64,000 bases of DNA from an uncultured Clostridia bacterium (GTDB lineage Bacteria; Bacillota; Clostridia; TANB77; CAG-508): contig CAKOYB010000006.1 in NCBI GenBank assembly GCA_934130435.1, positions 1-64,000 of the forward strand, given 5' to 3'. How positions within the stretch are numbered: position 1 is the first letter of the stretch; the number at the start of each line of letters is the position of its first letter. A program made the position numbers and the translations under genes. The notes under the pieces are model-generated. The model made no database searches and had not been told where the DNA came from. It saw only the letters and a list, made by a program, of their open reading frames with translations. Shown here one piece after another: positions 28,005 to 37,454 of the stretch.

Positions 28005-28038
28005 ATGTAGAAAAAGAGCAATCATTTTTGATTACTCT
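28005..28038 (-). terminator. Terminator at the left phage end
   Basis: AGAG-x-AATCA/TGATT-x-CTCT (28010-28038), followed on the minus strand by TTTTTC, overlaps the stop of the small left-end gene. Confidence 0.7.
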
Positions 28039-28169
28039 AGTATATTATTTATTGTATTTATTCTGGTATATTGATATATTTTTAATATTATTTTTTTTAA
28101 TAATTTCACTATTATTTTTTCATACCATTTACATTCTTTCATTATTTCTTTTAAAATTTCATTTTCCAT
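28032..28169 (-). CDS. Small phage protein at the attL end
   Basis: 45 residues, MENEILKEIMKECKWYEKII then a basic hydrophobic helix. A perfect TAGGAGG lies 7 bases before the ATG. The CKWYE-IIVK-L pattern recurs in short genes beside attachment sites of clostridial phages, as far as I recall; no role is known. It is transcribed away from the regulator gene and its promoter region is shared. Confidence 0.65.
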   Translation of the reverse strand: MENEILKEIMKECKWYEKIIVKLLKKIILKIYQYTRINTINNILE

Positions 28170-28189
28170 AATATACCTCCTAAAAATAT

Positions 28190-28244
28190 TTGACAAACAT
28201 ACTTTAGGAATGTATAATTATAATATATACTTTACCAAAGTATA
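28190..28244 (+). promoter_or_regulatory. Promoter and operators of the left-end regulator
   Basis: TTGACA (28190-28195) and TATAAT (28213-28218) have a 17-base spacer. TATACTTT-ACC-AAAGTATA (28226-28244) is a perfect palindrome over the transcript start, and a degenerate copy (ATACTTTAGGAATGTAT) lies between -35 and -10. This suggests autoregulation. Bases 28245-28423 hold no other convincing gene. Confidence 0.8.
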
Positions 28245-28423
28245 TCGTTTTGATATGAGATAGGTTTGTTTGACGGCAATCTATCTCTTTTTTTATTATT
28301 ATATAATGATGTCGAAAAAAGTCAAGGAAAATCGTTCGACAAAAGTGTTCTCTGACAGCGTCATCTATTTTTTTGTGAATAAAAAAGATAAAATATAAAG
28401 ATACTATTTTTAGAGGTATTTTT

Positions 28424-28747
28424 ATGTTTGTTTTTTTAATTAAATCATTGAGAACTGAAAAGAAAATAAGTTTAAATTCATTAAGCAAATTAACTGGACT
28501 GTCTAGAGGGTATTTGTTTGATTTAGAAAATAATCGTAAGTTTAATCCTACTTTAGACACATTGTATAAAATCTCATCTGCTTTAAATGTTAATTTAAAA
28601 GAGCTTTTTTATACTGAATTGGATATAGAAAAATTAAAAAAAGAAATGTATCGAAGAATAGATAAATATGGTATTAAATCAAAAGAAGTTTTAGAAGTCT
28701 CACAAGTTATTGATTTATTAATAAATGTAAAAATAAATAAGGACTAG
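28424..28747 (+). CDS. XRE-family helix-turn-helix regulator
   Basis: 107 residues. The N-terminal 65 residues are a Cro/CI-type helix-turn-helix (KISLNSLSKLTGLSRGYLFD LENNRKFNPTLDTLYKIS). The C-terminal helix (residues 70-105) may dimerise. AGAGGT precedes the ATG. It is the only plus-strand gene in the left two thirds of the prophage, with its own promoter, palindromic operator and terminator. It might be expressed in lysogens; second to the S24 repressor at the right end. Confidence 0.8.
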   Translation: MFVFLIKSLRTEKKISLNSLSKLTGLSRGYLFDLENNRKFNPTLDTLYKISSALNVNLKELFYTELDIEKLKKEMYRRIDKYGIKSKEVLEVSQVIDLLINVKINKD

Positions 28748-28774
28748 CAATTTTAGCCAGTCCTTATCATTTTT
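28738..28774 (+). terminator. Terminator of the left-end regulator
   Basis: TAAGGACT/AGTCCTTA (28738-28766) followed by TCATTTTT, overlapping the stop codon. Confidence 0.8.
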
Positions 28775-28935
28775 CTGCAAACTCCTATGTGTATTTATAA
28801 ATAAATACGTAAATTATTATACTATAACTCTAAGAAAAAGATTGTCGAATTATGATGTGATTCTTAAAAAATTTTTATAAAACAATAGTAGAACTTTAAT
28901 AATAACCATTATGCCATATAATCTAAAAAAGTATT

Positions 28936-28992
28936 GAAAAATAGCCTAAAAAGCGACCCGCGAGAATCGATTTTAAGGCTTTTTATTTTTTT
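28936..28992 (-). terminator. Terminator of the late/lysis operon
   Basis: AGCCT (28943-28947) and AGGCT (28976-28980) close a larger hairpin with inner A/T and GCG pairing; T-runs lie on both sides. It is about 50 bases past the lysin stop. Bases 28775-28935 hold no gene. Confidence 0.6.
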
Positions 28993-29032
28993 AGGCAAGT
29001 ACTTATATGCCTTGATTTTAGTGTTTTTCTTA

Positions 29033-30310
29033 CTATTTTAAATATTTTTTTGCAACATAGCCTGTATAATTTCCATATTTTACTTTGCTCCATACATATC
29101 CATTTTTTGTTGTATAATTTAAAGCTAATATTTTTACTTTTTTATTATATGGTATTGTCAATATCTTTTTTCCACTTGCTGTTTTTCTTAATACTAATCC
29201 TTTTTTAGCTCCTACTTTTTTAGTTGTAGTTGTTACTGTTGAAGTATTAATTTTCTTTGTATAATCTAAACATATCCATCCTTTAGAAGTTTTTCCCCAA
29301 TTGCCTGATACTGCTGTTATTGTTACTTTTGTGTTATAAGAATATTTTCCTACTTTGCTATATTTAGTTGATGCACCTTTTCTTATATTTAGTCCTACTT
29401 TTGCTATTACTTTTGCTGTATAATTCGTAGATTTTGTAGATGTATTATTCTTAGTTTCTGTTATTTTAATTTGATTTATTTTTCCATCATTTCTAGTATT
29501 TTTATAGCAATAAAAGTTTTGTGCATTTGCATATTTCTTAAAGCTGTCTTTTGATACGTATACCGTATTACCTTCTACTTTTACATTTGCCTTTCTTCTT
29601 GTAGCTGTATTAAATTTACCTGCATATAAATAAGGATCATATATTTTCAATGTATCTCCGTCTATTCCTACTATAGTAATGAAATGACCTCCGTATGTAA
29701 ATAAACCATTTCTACATATTGCTATTACATAATTGTTATTTTCTAACTTGTCTATCATTGTATTAAAATTAGAAGTTTCTTTTAGTTCTATATCAAATAC
29801 ATCTGCTGTCCATTTCATAGCCGCCCAGTAAGTTCCTGCATCTTTACTTCTATATCCATATTTAACAAATAAATCTGCCATTGTACTTGGTAAAACTTCG
29901 CCTTTAATACTTGATACAATTATTGCAGCTGCAGTGGGACCACAGCCACTATTTATCATTGTGTTATTTCCGTATTTTTTTAACGCCCATCTTTTATCTG
30001 CTTGTGAATAATAAGTTAATCCTTTATATTCTCCAACTTCTATATTAGGTGTTTTATCACTTCCGTTATAAGCTATTTCTCCTAACTCTTCAAAGGTTTG
30101 ATTTTCAAGATTAGCTTCTTGTACTTCTGTGGCTTGTTCATCATCTTGTGACAATTCGGCTATTTGCACATCTTCTACTATATTTGTTATTGTTTCTATG
30201 CCATCAGATATTCTATTTACATCTTCATCTGTATATTGAAATCCAAATATTCCCGCTAATATTGCTAAAATTATAGTAACACTTGCAACTACTACTTTTC
30301 TTTTATTCAT
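29033..30310 (-). CDS. Endolysin-like C39/papain-fold peptidase with SH3 domains
   Basis: 425 residues from ATG 30310, which follows AAGGAGGAAAAATAAA. An N-terminal hydrophobic helix (VVVASVTIILAILAGIFGF) may be a signal anchor. The catalytic domain has the Cys in SGCGPTAAAIIVSSI and His in YGGHFITIVGID, as in C39-like peptidases. Two SH3 repeats (VGLNIRKGASTKYSKVGKYS and VLRKTASGKKILTIPYNKK) should bind the wall. It would cut peptidoglycan peptides during lysis. The membrane anchor on a lysin is slightly unusual and suggests a SAR-like or exported form. Confidence 0.82.
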   Translation of the reverse strand: MNKRKVVVASVTIILAILAGIFGFQYTDEDVNRISDGIETITNIVEDVQIAELSQDDEQATEVQEANLENQTFEELGEIAYNGSDKTPNIEVGEYKGLTYYSQADKRWALKKYGNNTMINSGCGPTAAAIIVSSIKGEVLPSTMADLFVKYGYRSKDAGTYWAAMKWTADVFDIELKETSNFNTMIDKLENNNYVIAICRNGLFTYGGHFITIVGIDGDTLKIYDPYLYAGKFNTATRRKANVKVEGNTVYVSKDSFKKYANAQNFYCYKNTRNDGKINQIKITETKNNTSTKSTNYTAKVIAKVGLNIRKGASTKYSKVGKYSYNTKVTITAVSGNWGKTSKGWICLDYTKKINTSTVTTTTKKVGAKKGLVLRKTASGKKILTIPYNKKVKILALNYTTKNGYVWSKVKYGNYTGYVAKKYLK

Positions 30311-30324
30311 TTTATTTTTCCTCC

Positions 30325-30636
30325 TTACTTTAGTCCTATTTTTACTGCTATGTAGCTTAATAAAATACCAAGTGCAGCATAAAAAAGATAGTCTATTAAT
30401 TTGTCCCACTTTTTTCCTTTTTCTTTGCTATCTTCTGCTACTTTAGCATCCAATTTAATATCTATTTTTTCTATTGCTGATTCTACTTTTCCCATTCTAT
30501 AATCCATTTTTTCCATTATAGAATATGTTTTTTCAAGATTATCTAGTCTTGTATCGTGTTCACTAATTCTTTTTGTATTTGATTTTTCTCGTTCTTCTAA
30601 ATGAGCAAGTTTCTCTATTAGTTCAGTATTATCCAT
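30325..30636 (-). CDS. XhlA-like holin/hemolysin accessory protein
   Basis: 103 residues: a long coiled coil (residues 5-75) and one C-terminal membrane helix (LIDYLFYAALGILLSYIAVKIGL). This layout matches the XhlA family that works with holins in lysis. AAGGAAA precedes the ATG. It sits directly before the lysin gene. Confidence 0.75.
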   Translation of the reverse strand: MDNTELIEKLAHLEEREKSNTKRISEHDTRLDNLEKTYSIMEKMDYRMGKVESAIEKIDIKLDAKVAEDSKEKGKKWDKLIDYLFYAALGILLSYIAVKIGLK

Positions 30637-30715
30637 AATACTTTTTCCTTTCTTAATTTATCTAATGTAGTTTTGACCATTGAATAAAATATATTTTTTC
30701 GAGATTGATTGTGAA

Positions 30716-31169
30716 TTAATCTGTTGTTTTTGTATATTCAATTATTACATTCATTGGCGAATTAGTTCTCGTACCACTTGCTCGACATCTGATATTGGTT
30801 ACTTTTCCAGAAGTATCACAAAGTCCGCCACGTAGAAATATTATCGTTAGATGTAATATATGAATTAATTGAACCTTTGTGCGAAGAACCTTGATTGTAT
30901 ATAATTCCTCTAATGTCCACTAACGTATCTATATTTTCTGTTATAGTATATATGTTAGTATTAGTATCAACAGTATTCGGACTTGTTAGTTGCAAACATT
31001 TTCTGTATAATGTTTTTCCATCAAGCCATTTCCCAATAATTTGTTCTTCTGTTGAATAATTAAATTTATTATTAACTTCAGTTATTGCATTCTCAATATT
31101 ATCTTGAAACGTATCCATAGTTGTTTTATTTAACTTGGTTTCATTATTTTTGAAATTTAGCTTTTCCAT
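30716..31169 (-). CDS. Phage tail/baseplate fibre protein read through CGGA
   Basis: Triplet reading from ATG 31169 (MEKLNFKNNETK, after GGAGG) stops at 30816 as ...NISTWRTL. Skipping C30827 gives NISTWGLCDTSGKVTN and on to MNVIIEYTKTTD with stop 30716, about 150 residues. The C-terminal strand pattern (VTNIRCRASGTRTNSPMNVIIEY in two pieces) is typical of short tail-fibre tips and the CGA codon in it is used as Arg, so only CGG is special. It follows another receptor-binding-region gene by 13 bases. Confidence 0.82.
30824..30827 (-). other. CGGA site D (tail protein)
   Basis: Context TGG-CGGA-CTT-TGT. Frame 0 stops after two more codons; the shifted frame stays open for 35 codons. Confidence 0.88.
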
Positions 31170-31182
31170 ATTATCCTCCATT

Positions 31183-31671
31183 TTACTTCCAACTTCCAAT
31201 AGCAATATAATTTATTGATACTTCAACATTAGATTTTGATTGTACCTTCCAAACATAGCCTCCAAAGTTTTCTTTTACAATTTCAGTATTATTAAATGCT
31301 ATTAATGTAGAGCCTTGCTGTAATGTAACAGTACAAATAGGTGGCTCTTTAAAGTTAACTGGAAATACTACTCGTTCTATCCCAGCGAAATAAACTCCTT
31401 CATAAGCTGTTGTAATGTTTAATGTCTGTATATTTTTTCCGAAACAAATCATTTTTCCACTATCATATTTAATAGCTATTCCTTTATCATTTACTACTAT
31501 CTCTCCATTTATTGAGCTTTCTATATTATTTTGCAATGCATTTAATTCCTCAGCAGATAAATAATGTTGTACTGCTTTCATTTGTGCTGGTGTCACAGGA
31601 TAATCAACACCATCTATTGTTACTTTTGCTTGTTGTAATATTTCTGAATCTTCAAATGGTATTTTAATCAT
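31183..31671 (-). CDS. Phage tail-end structural protein
   Basis: 162 residues. The C-terminal half, beginning GVYFAGIERVVFPVNFKEPP, is the beta-rich module often seen in tail/receptor-binding proteins (FPVNFKEPPICTVTLQQG then YVWKVQSKSNVEVSINYIAIG). The N-terminal half (EDSEILQQAKVTIDGVDYPV) is variable. It lies between the baseplate protein and the CGGA-containing fibre gene. Confidence 0.6.
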   Translation of the reverse strand: MIKIPFEDSEILQQAKVTIDGVDYPVTPAQMKAVQHYLSAEELNALQNNIESSINGEIVVNDKGIAIKYDSGKMICFGKNIQTLNITTAYEGVYFAGIERVVFPVNFKEPPICTVTLQQGSTLIAFNNTEIVKENFGGYVWKVQSKSNVEVSINYIAIGSWK

Positions 31672-31686
31672 TTATTTTTTCCTCCT

Positions 31687-33969
31687 TTAATTACTCATAG
31701 ATATTCCTATCAAATTCTGAAGTTCAACATAATCAGCTGATGTTACTTCTCCATCTCCATTTAAATCATAATGTTGTATCATCGCTGGTGATAATTCGAA
31801 ACCAGTTGTCCCTCTAATATAGTTTCTTATTATGATTAAGTCCGCCACTGTATATATTGTTGATGCTCCATCATTCTTCACGAAAACTTTTCCATTACTT
31901 AAGCCTTGTTCATTTATTATCCATCCACCAATATTTCCGTTCGAACTTGTTATTTTACCTTTAAATTCTCCATCAACACAGATCATTTTTCCGTCTTTAT
32001 CTACAGTAAATTTATCACTTGTTATAATAATGTTTTTACTGCTCAAATTAATTGTATTCCCTGCTAACAAATTTAAAATATCCATTGCAGATAAATTAAT
32101 TTTTAATGCATCTATTCCGACCGTTTCAGCAGATTGATTAATTTTTGAAATAATTTCATCATTTCCCACCTTCTTACTTACTTCTGAGTTAACCTCTTTT
32201 GATGTTTGTCTTATGCTAGATCTCATTTCTGCTTTAGTTGCAAAACCGTTTGCTAATTCATTCTTAATCATGTATGTAGCTGTTAGTATTGCATTTGGAA
32301 ATCCTTCCATATACAATGTATTTGTTCCTTCTTCTAATATAAGTTCAATTGACCCCAACTCAATTGTTTTGGATTCATCTAAAACATGCTCATAACCAGC
32401 ATCATCTAATTCTATTTTTTGAATTACATAAGCTTTTCCATCTTTTATATGAAATTCATCTTTCACTTCTCCCAATGTCCTTAATGTAAAGTCTGGTAAC
32501 GATATCTTTACCATTGTATTATCTGGTTTTATGTGAATTAATGTTGTATCTAATAAATATGTATAATCACTTACATATGTAGCTTTAGATTGCTTTTGCG
32601 GTTTACTTGGTGCTAATGTGCCTAATGGAGCTAAGTCTGGCATAGGAACTGTACCATAATTACCTATTGTGTCGTCTGCTAAAGTTGATACCTTTATGTC
32701 TCCCGTAATTATTAATTCTCCAATTTCACTATAAGCACAATTTTCTAAATTTACTCTATTTCCAGTAACGGTATTTATTAAAGTTACTATTTCTTCTACT
32801 TTGCTATTTAATCCATCTATATCCGCTGTTATCGTTGTTGTTTTCTCGCTTCTATCTCCTATTTGAGATATAATTCCTTCTATTTTTTTTCCTTGTTTAT
32901 TTACATTCAAATTTGTTTGGTCTATCTTTTTATCTGTTTCATCTGCATATTTATATTCTGTCTCCGTTTCTTCTGGTTTATCTAAATATAAGTTTTCAGT
33001 TAATCCATCATCTATATTTATTTCATCATTTAATAAGACTGTTTTATATGTTACATTATTTAATTTTAAATTAAATATGTCACAAGTTTCTAAAAATAAA
33101 ATTCCTTTACTTTGTATATCAAATATATAAAATTCTAGTGTTTTTAAATAATTAAACATTTCATCTATATAATCCGCTCTATCATTTGTACTTAATAATT
33201 GACAATCAGAAATTCTATATTCATGTAATCCATTTTCAGTTATGCTGTTATCATCTTTTCTATAAATATTATCGCTTTCTTCTGCTCTGCTAAATACTAA
33301 TGAATTAATAAAATATTTTTCTCCGACAGTTACATTATCTTCATCTAAATAACTTTCATCAATTGTTTCATTTGTTTCAGTAAAATATTTTAAATAGAAG
33401 TTATCTCCATTAAAAAATAAAAAACTACAAGTTATTGTAGCCAGTTCGTCTAATGCATCTCTAAAACTATATTTAATTCCAGTATGCAAGTTTGGATCTA
33501 CCATCTTTTCAGAGTTAATAAAAGTAGCTGGAATATTATCTGTATTCCAGCCAAATCTTTCACATATTGCTATTAAATAATTTCTAGTAGTTAATTTTTC
33601 AGCAAGTTCTAAATCATAATCAATCATAGCTTCTTTCATTTTTGTATATGCGATAATTCTATATGAATTTGTATCTTCTTGCCTTTCACAAGTATGCACA
33701 TAATATGTATTCAAATCTATATACTTGTAAACTTTTTCATTTACTTTTATTCCAATTCTACCACTTATTTTAGTATCTTTTGGTATATATACTTTTGAAT
33801 CAAGTTCTATTTGATGCATAATTGTTTTAAACAATGGAGTAGTGAATGAAGGCTTTATAGAATTTAAATTATCCGCATTAAAATCAGAGTTATTTACTTT
33901 TAATTTTATATTAAATTGTCTGCCGTATGTTTTTAAATCAATTTTAAAACTTTCTGGTACATTTATCAT
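31687..33969 (-). CDS. Tail-associated baseplate protein with C-terminal dockerin-like repeat
   Basis: 760 residues. The N-terminal 330 residues resemble phage tail-tip/endopeptidase-like proteins of siphoviruses; the middle is a coiled coil and beta region (residues 340-690). The last 65 residues end with YDLNGDGEVTSADYVELQN, a calcium-binding dockerin type I loop (D-x-N-x-D-G), preceded by TVADLIIIRNYIRG, the other half-repeat. A dockerin on a tail could bind a cohesin on the host surface. It overlaps the upstream gene by 4 bases. Confidence 0.75.
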   Translation of the reverse strand: MINVPESFKIDLKTYGRQFNIKLKVNNSDFNADNLNSIKPSFTTPLFKTIMHQIELDSKVYIPKDTKISGRIGIKVNEKVYKYIDLNTYYVHTCERQEDTNSYRIIAYTKMKEAMIDYDLELAEKLTTRNYLIAICERFGWNTDNIPATFINSEKMVDPNLHTGIKYSFRDALDELATITCSFLFFNGDNFYLKYFTETNETIDESYLDEDNVTVGEKYFINSLVFSRAEESDNIYRKDDNSITENGLHEYRISDCQLLSTNDRADYIDEMFNYLKTLEFYIFDIQSKGILFLETCDIFNLKLNNVTYKTVLLNDEINIDDGLTENLYLDKPEETETEYKYADETDKKIDQTNLNVNKQGKKIEGIISQIGDRSEKTTTITADIDGLNSKVEEIVTLINTVTGNRVNLENCAYSEIGELIITGDIKVSTLADDTIGNYGTVPMPDLAPLGTLAPSKPQKQSKATYVSDYTYLLDTTLIHIKPDNTMVKISLPDFTLRTLGEVKDEFHIKDGKAYVIQKIELDDAGYEHVLDESKTIELGSIELILEEGTNTLYMEGFPNAILTATYMIKNELANGFATKAEMRSSIRQTSKEVNSEVSKKVGNDEIISKINQSAETVGIDALKINLSAMDILNLLAGNTINLSSKNIIITSDKFTVDKDGKMICVDGEFKGKITSSNGNIGGWIINEQGLSNGKVFVKNDGASTIYTVADLIIIRNYIRGTTGFELSPAMIQHYDLNGDGEVTSADYVELQNLIGISMSN

Positions 33970-34349
33970 TCATAATACTCCCTTTTCTTGTTTGAAATTA
34001 CTGCACTACTGTATCCTTCTACTTTACCCAAATATTTCTGCGAATATTCTTGGTCATTCGAATAGCAAGACATATTTGTTACTTTTTTCTTTAGATCTGG
34101 ATTATAAAATGTTACTTTATTTTCAGCCTTATTAAAAAGAGATAGGATTACTCCTACCTCTTCATCATTTAATTTTCTATAAGTCATTGTTATTTTTGGG
34201 TATATACCTTTTAATGTTCCAGAATTATCTCCAGACAAAGCTCTTCCTGTGTCTTTTCCCCATATCTTATGATAACCAAATTTTGCATCTATTAAGTACG
34301 GAGCCATTTTTACACCATCTATTATTAGATCTTCTTTATTTAATAGCAT
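33966..34349 (-). CDS. Distal tail protein-like (DUF6711-type)
   Basis: 127 residues, beta-rich: DGVKMAPYLIDAKFGYHKIW, then GIYPKITMTYRKLNDEEVG. The position between tape measure and baseplate is that of the distal tail protein in siphoviruses. The family name is from memory and tentative. It overlaps the downstream gene by 4 bases. Confidence 0.6.
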   Translation of the reverse strand: MLLNKEDLIIDGVKMAPYLIDAKFGYHKIWGKDTGRALSGDNSGTLKGIYPKITMTYRKLNDEEVGVILSLFNKAENKVTFYNPDLKKKVTNMSCYSNDQEYSQKYLGKVEGYSSAVISNKKREYYE

Positions 34350-34351
34350 AA

Positions 34352-36388
34352 TTACCTCCCGTTTCTAGCAAAGGCTAGTTCTTGCTGTCTTTTTGCAATT
34401 CCTCTTTGTATTACTCTACCGTCCATATTAATTATGTAAGAACCACCATTTCCACCAATTTTTGATGCAAGTTTATCTGCTAACATATCTAGCCATTCCA
34501 TATTATTTTCTAATGGTACAACAGCTTCTTTTCCTGTTTCTCCTATAATTGCTTGGGTAGGTTGTGAAATCACACCACCTTTAGCAAGTCTTGGAAGATT
34601 AAATGTGCTCAAATAGCCTAAATTAATTCCTGGTACTTTATTTATTACCCCTACTAGTTTATTAATTGATCTAATTGGAAAGTTTAATATATTCTCAATA
34701 GCTCTCAAAACTCCATTTACAACAGCTTTAAATGTTCTTGCTATTATATTTCCTACTGTTTTTCCAACTGTTGCTACAACACTTTTTATGCTATTCCAAA
34801 CAGAAAAGAATACTCCTTTTATCCCTTGCCAAATACTTGTAAAAATTTTCTTTATTCCTTCCCAAGCCATTTTCCAATTGCCAGTGAATACACCTTTGAT
34901 AAACATTATAAATCCATCAAATATTCCTTTTACCATTGTAAATATGCTGTTGAATAGATTTAACAAGTTGTTCAAGTTATTAACAAACATGTCATAAATG
35001 TTTCCAATGGTATCCCCAAACATTTCATGAACCCAATCACTTTTACCTGCTAACCAATCAATCCCTTTTTGTAAAAATGTTTTTATTTGCTCCCAGTATT
35101 TAACTATTATACCTACAATCAGTATTATTGCCCCTGCTATGATTACTGGAGCACCTGCTGCAACCCCCAATACACTGGCAATAATTACTCCTACACCTGT
35201 AATTATTAAACCTATATTAGATATAATTTTCCCAAAGTTTTCCCAACTTGGATCTTTTAAGTACTTAATTATTGCTTGTATTAATCCAACTATTCCTGTA
35301 ATGATTATACCGAGTCCTAACGCTTTAATTCCATCTAAGCCAAACTTACACGCAAGTAAACCAGCTGAGACACCTGCTATGACTGATAATATTAAATCCT
35401 TATTATCTATTATCCATTTTAACCATTCAGGAATTTCTCCTGACATATTGCTTAAATCCATGCCTGGAGTTCCAACTCCATTTCCTCCGCCAGAAGAATT
35501 GCTATTTGTATCTTGTAACACATTCATTTCATCAAAGCTCTGTAATGACTTTTGAATTTCTTTAGCTGATTTAGCTGTACCCCCTGCACTTTTCTGCATT
35601 TTTTTAAATGCTTTTGCACTTGAATTGGCAAATATGTTTATTCCAAACCATGATTGCATTATTGCATTTATGTAACTTAATGCTGTATATAGTAGTCTGG
35701 TAAGCCATTGAACTGCTGGTGCTACAAGGTTTGCTATGCAGTAGCCCATATATTGCAAATCTGTTGCTATTTGAGGATTATATTGACTAACCAAACTAAC
35801 TGCTCTTCTTACTGCATTCCAAGCAGTTCTAATTCCTATAACAGCCATAGCCATTTTTCCTATTTTAGATATTTGACCAGTTATTCCTTTTCCTATTCCA
35901 TTTATAGAATTTTTTATACCCTCTGCCTTTATTGATTCTATTTTATTTTTAAACTGCTGCATTTTCGCATTATTCTCTGTTTGCTTTGATTTTACTTTAT
36001 CTAACTTTGCACAAACTTTTTCTATTTTAGGTGCTTGTTTATCTATTTCAGCTGTAGCTTGTGAATATTTTTGTTGCATATCTGAAATCTGTGATTTTAT
36101 ATTTGAATATTCTGGTGTGTCAACAGAAACTGCAAGAGCTGGATTATTTTTAAGCATTATATCTTTTTCTTTATTTAATTCTTTTATTCTTTGTTTATAT
36201 CTATCTGCGTTTGCTTGTAATTCCTGATAATTATCTAATTCTTTCTGCAGTGAATTTTGCTCTGCACTGGATTTTGAATTATCTTCTTGTAATTTTTTAA
36301 TTTTATTTTCTAGTTCTGTTATCCCTTTATCTACATCTTTATTGTCTATTTTGGTTTTTATTTTTAGGTAACCGTCCAATCGTATCAC
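34352..36388 (-). CDS. Tail tape measure protein
   Basis: 678 residues: an N-terminal coiled coil (1-150), a hydrophobic central part (about 160-440) and the C-terminal signature IIGETGKEAVVPLENN, seen in many tape measures. By the usual rule of about 0.15 nm per residue the tail would be near 100 nm. It overlaps the Gp15-like gene by 4 bases. Confidence 0.88.
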   Translation of the reverse strand: MIRLDGYLKIKTKIDNKDVDKGITELENKIKKLQEDNSKSSAEQNSLQKELDNYQELQANADRYKQRIKELNKEKDIMLKNNPALAVSVDTPEYSNIKSQISDMQQKYSQATAEIDKQAPKIEKVCAKLDKVKSKQTENNAKMQQFKNKIESIKAEGIKNSINGIGKGITGQISKIGKMAMAVIGIRTAWNAVRRAVSLVSQYNPQIATDLQYMGYCIANLVAPAVQWLTRLLYTALSYINAIMQSWFGINIFANSSAKAFKKMQKSAGGTAKSAKEIQKSLQSFDEMNVLQDTNSNSSGGGNGVGTPGMDLSNMSGEIPEWLKWIIDNKDLILSVIAGVSAGLLACKFGLDGIKALGLGIIITGIVGLIQAIIKYLKDPSWENFGKIISNIGLIITGVGVIIASVLGVAAGAPVIIAGAIILIVGIIVKYWEQIKTFLQKGIDWLAGKSDWVHEMFGDTIGNIYDMFVNNLNNLLNLFNSIFTMVKGIFDGFIMFIKGVFTGNWKMAWEGIKKIFTSIWQGIKGVFFSVWNSIKSVVATVGKTVGNIIARTFKAVVNGVLRAIENILNFPIRSINKLVGVINKVPGINLGYLSTFNLPRLAKGGVISQPTQAIIGETGKEAVVPLENNMEWLDMLADKLASKIGGNGGSYIINMDGRVIQRGIAKRQQELAFARNGR

Positions 36389-36948
36389 CTACCTTTTAAT
36401 TGTTCTTCGAATAATTTATCTAATCTTATTTGTTCTGGTGTTTTGTTTACTTTTCTATTCTTTAATGCAACTTGATTTTTTTGTTCAATCCATCTTTCTC
36501 TTTCTTTACTGTCTTTTATTTGGCTTATATCAAAATCTCTAACAAATCTTACTCTGTTAAAAACACACTTTTCAGTTAATCCGCAAAGTAAGTCAAAGAA
36601 TTGCCACCAGTGCATTTGTGTTTTTGACAAATCTATATTGTAATCACTAAAAAAAGAAGCTTGAATATATCCCCAATCTTCATTAAAGGACATATTAGCT
36701 TCTTTCTCCTCGTTGTTATTTTCTTTATTCATATTTAAGTATTTCACAGCAACTTTAAGCAATTTTTGCCAGTCATCTGGATTATTTAACCCATCATCAC
36801 CATATAGTAAGTATATTATTGCTAAAGCTCTTTCTTCTTCTGAAATATCGCTTTCAGAAACTTCATTGCATTTTAATGCTACCCTAAAATCTGTATTTAT
36901 TTTGTATTTTCTGTTATTAACTAATGCATATTCAATATAACTATTCAT
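36385..36948 (-). CDS. Bacteriophage Gp15-like tail assembly protein
   Basis: About 187 residues with the Gp15 pattern QMHWWQFFDLLCGLTEKCVF (near 115-134) and SKERERWIEQKNQVAL. ATG 36948 is used. In this phage class it is the second tail chaperone between the first chaperone and tape measure. The gene overlaps the first by 8 bases, in a different frame; a ribosomal frameshift fusion is possible but no clear slippery heptamer was seen. Confidence 0.8.
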   Translation of the reverse strand: MNSYIEYALVNNRKYKINTDFRVALKCNEVSESDISEEERALAIIYLLYGDDGLNNPDDWQKLLKVAVKYLNMNKENNNEEKEANMSFNEDWGYIQASFFSDYNIDLSKTQMHWWQFFDLLCGLTEKCVFNRVRFVRDFDISQIKDSKERERWIEQKNQVALKNRKVNKTPEQIRLDKLFEEQLKGR

Positions 36949-37444
36949 CACTCAACATATCACTCTCAACTACTTTGTATTTATTTTTTATTCTATCTGT
37001 CATATCTGTAATTGTTAATTTAAATTTATCTTCATAAGGTTTTAATGCTTCTCCTATATCATCAAACATTTCATAGTATGGCTTTCTTCCATTTAAATAT
37101 TTTCTAGTTCCACCTTCGCCCAAAAATAAATCCATTGCTGTTTCCATCTTTTTATAAAAGTTTTTAACTGCTTTTACTTTTGCTTCTTCATTATAAGTCA
37201 AATAACCTTTTCCCTTATGATCTTGTTTTTTGCTAATTATTATCATTTGCATTTTTAATTCTTTTTTGGCATCACTTATCATTGCAACACATTTATTGTA
37301 TTTAATTGGCAAGTCTATATCCGCCAAATCAAACTCAAGACACACTTCGTTTCCATAATTATCTTTAACTATGTTACCATCCTCATCCATTATGCCTAAT
37401 TTTAAAATATCTTTCTTAGGTTTAATTTTTATATAATTTTCCAT
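36941..37444 (-). CDS. Tail assembly chaperone-like protein
   Basis: 167 residues: VCLEFDLADIDLPIKYNKCV and KMETAMDLFLGEGGTRKYLN match the small tail protein that precedes Gp15 in A118-like phages. Predicted to coat the tape measure during tail assembly. It is separated from the tail tube gene by the lysogenic Ltp gene and two terminators, so it may need its own promoter or antitermination. Confidence 0.65.
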   Translation of the reverse strand: MENYIKIKPKKDILKLGIMDEDGNIVKDNYGNEVCLEFDLADIDLPIKYNKCVAMISDAKKELKMQMIIISKKQDHKGKGYLTYNEEAKVKAVKNFYKKMETAMDLFLGEGGTRKYLNGRKPYYEMFDDIGEALKPYEDKFKLTITDMTDRIKNKYKVVESDMLSDE

Positions 37445-37454
37445 TTTTCCTCCA

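Noticed and set aside
28204..28560. Minus-strand open frame opposite the left-end regulator
   Set aside because: It lies antisense to a well-supported gene, spans that gene's promoter and operator, has no ribosome site and no protein-like pattern.
36941..36951. Programmed -1 frameshift between the two tail chaperone genes
   Set aside because: The genes overlap in a suitable way, but no convincing slippery heptamer was seen in the overlap, so I left them as separate genes.
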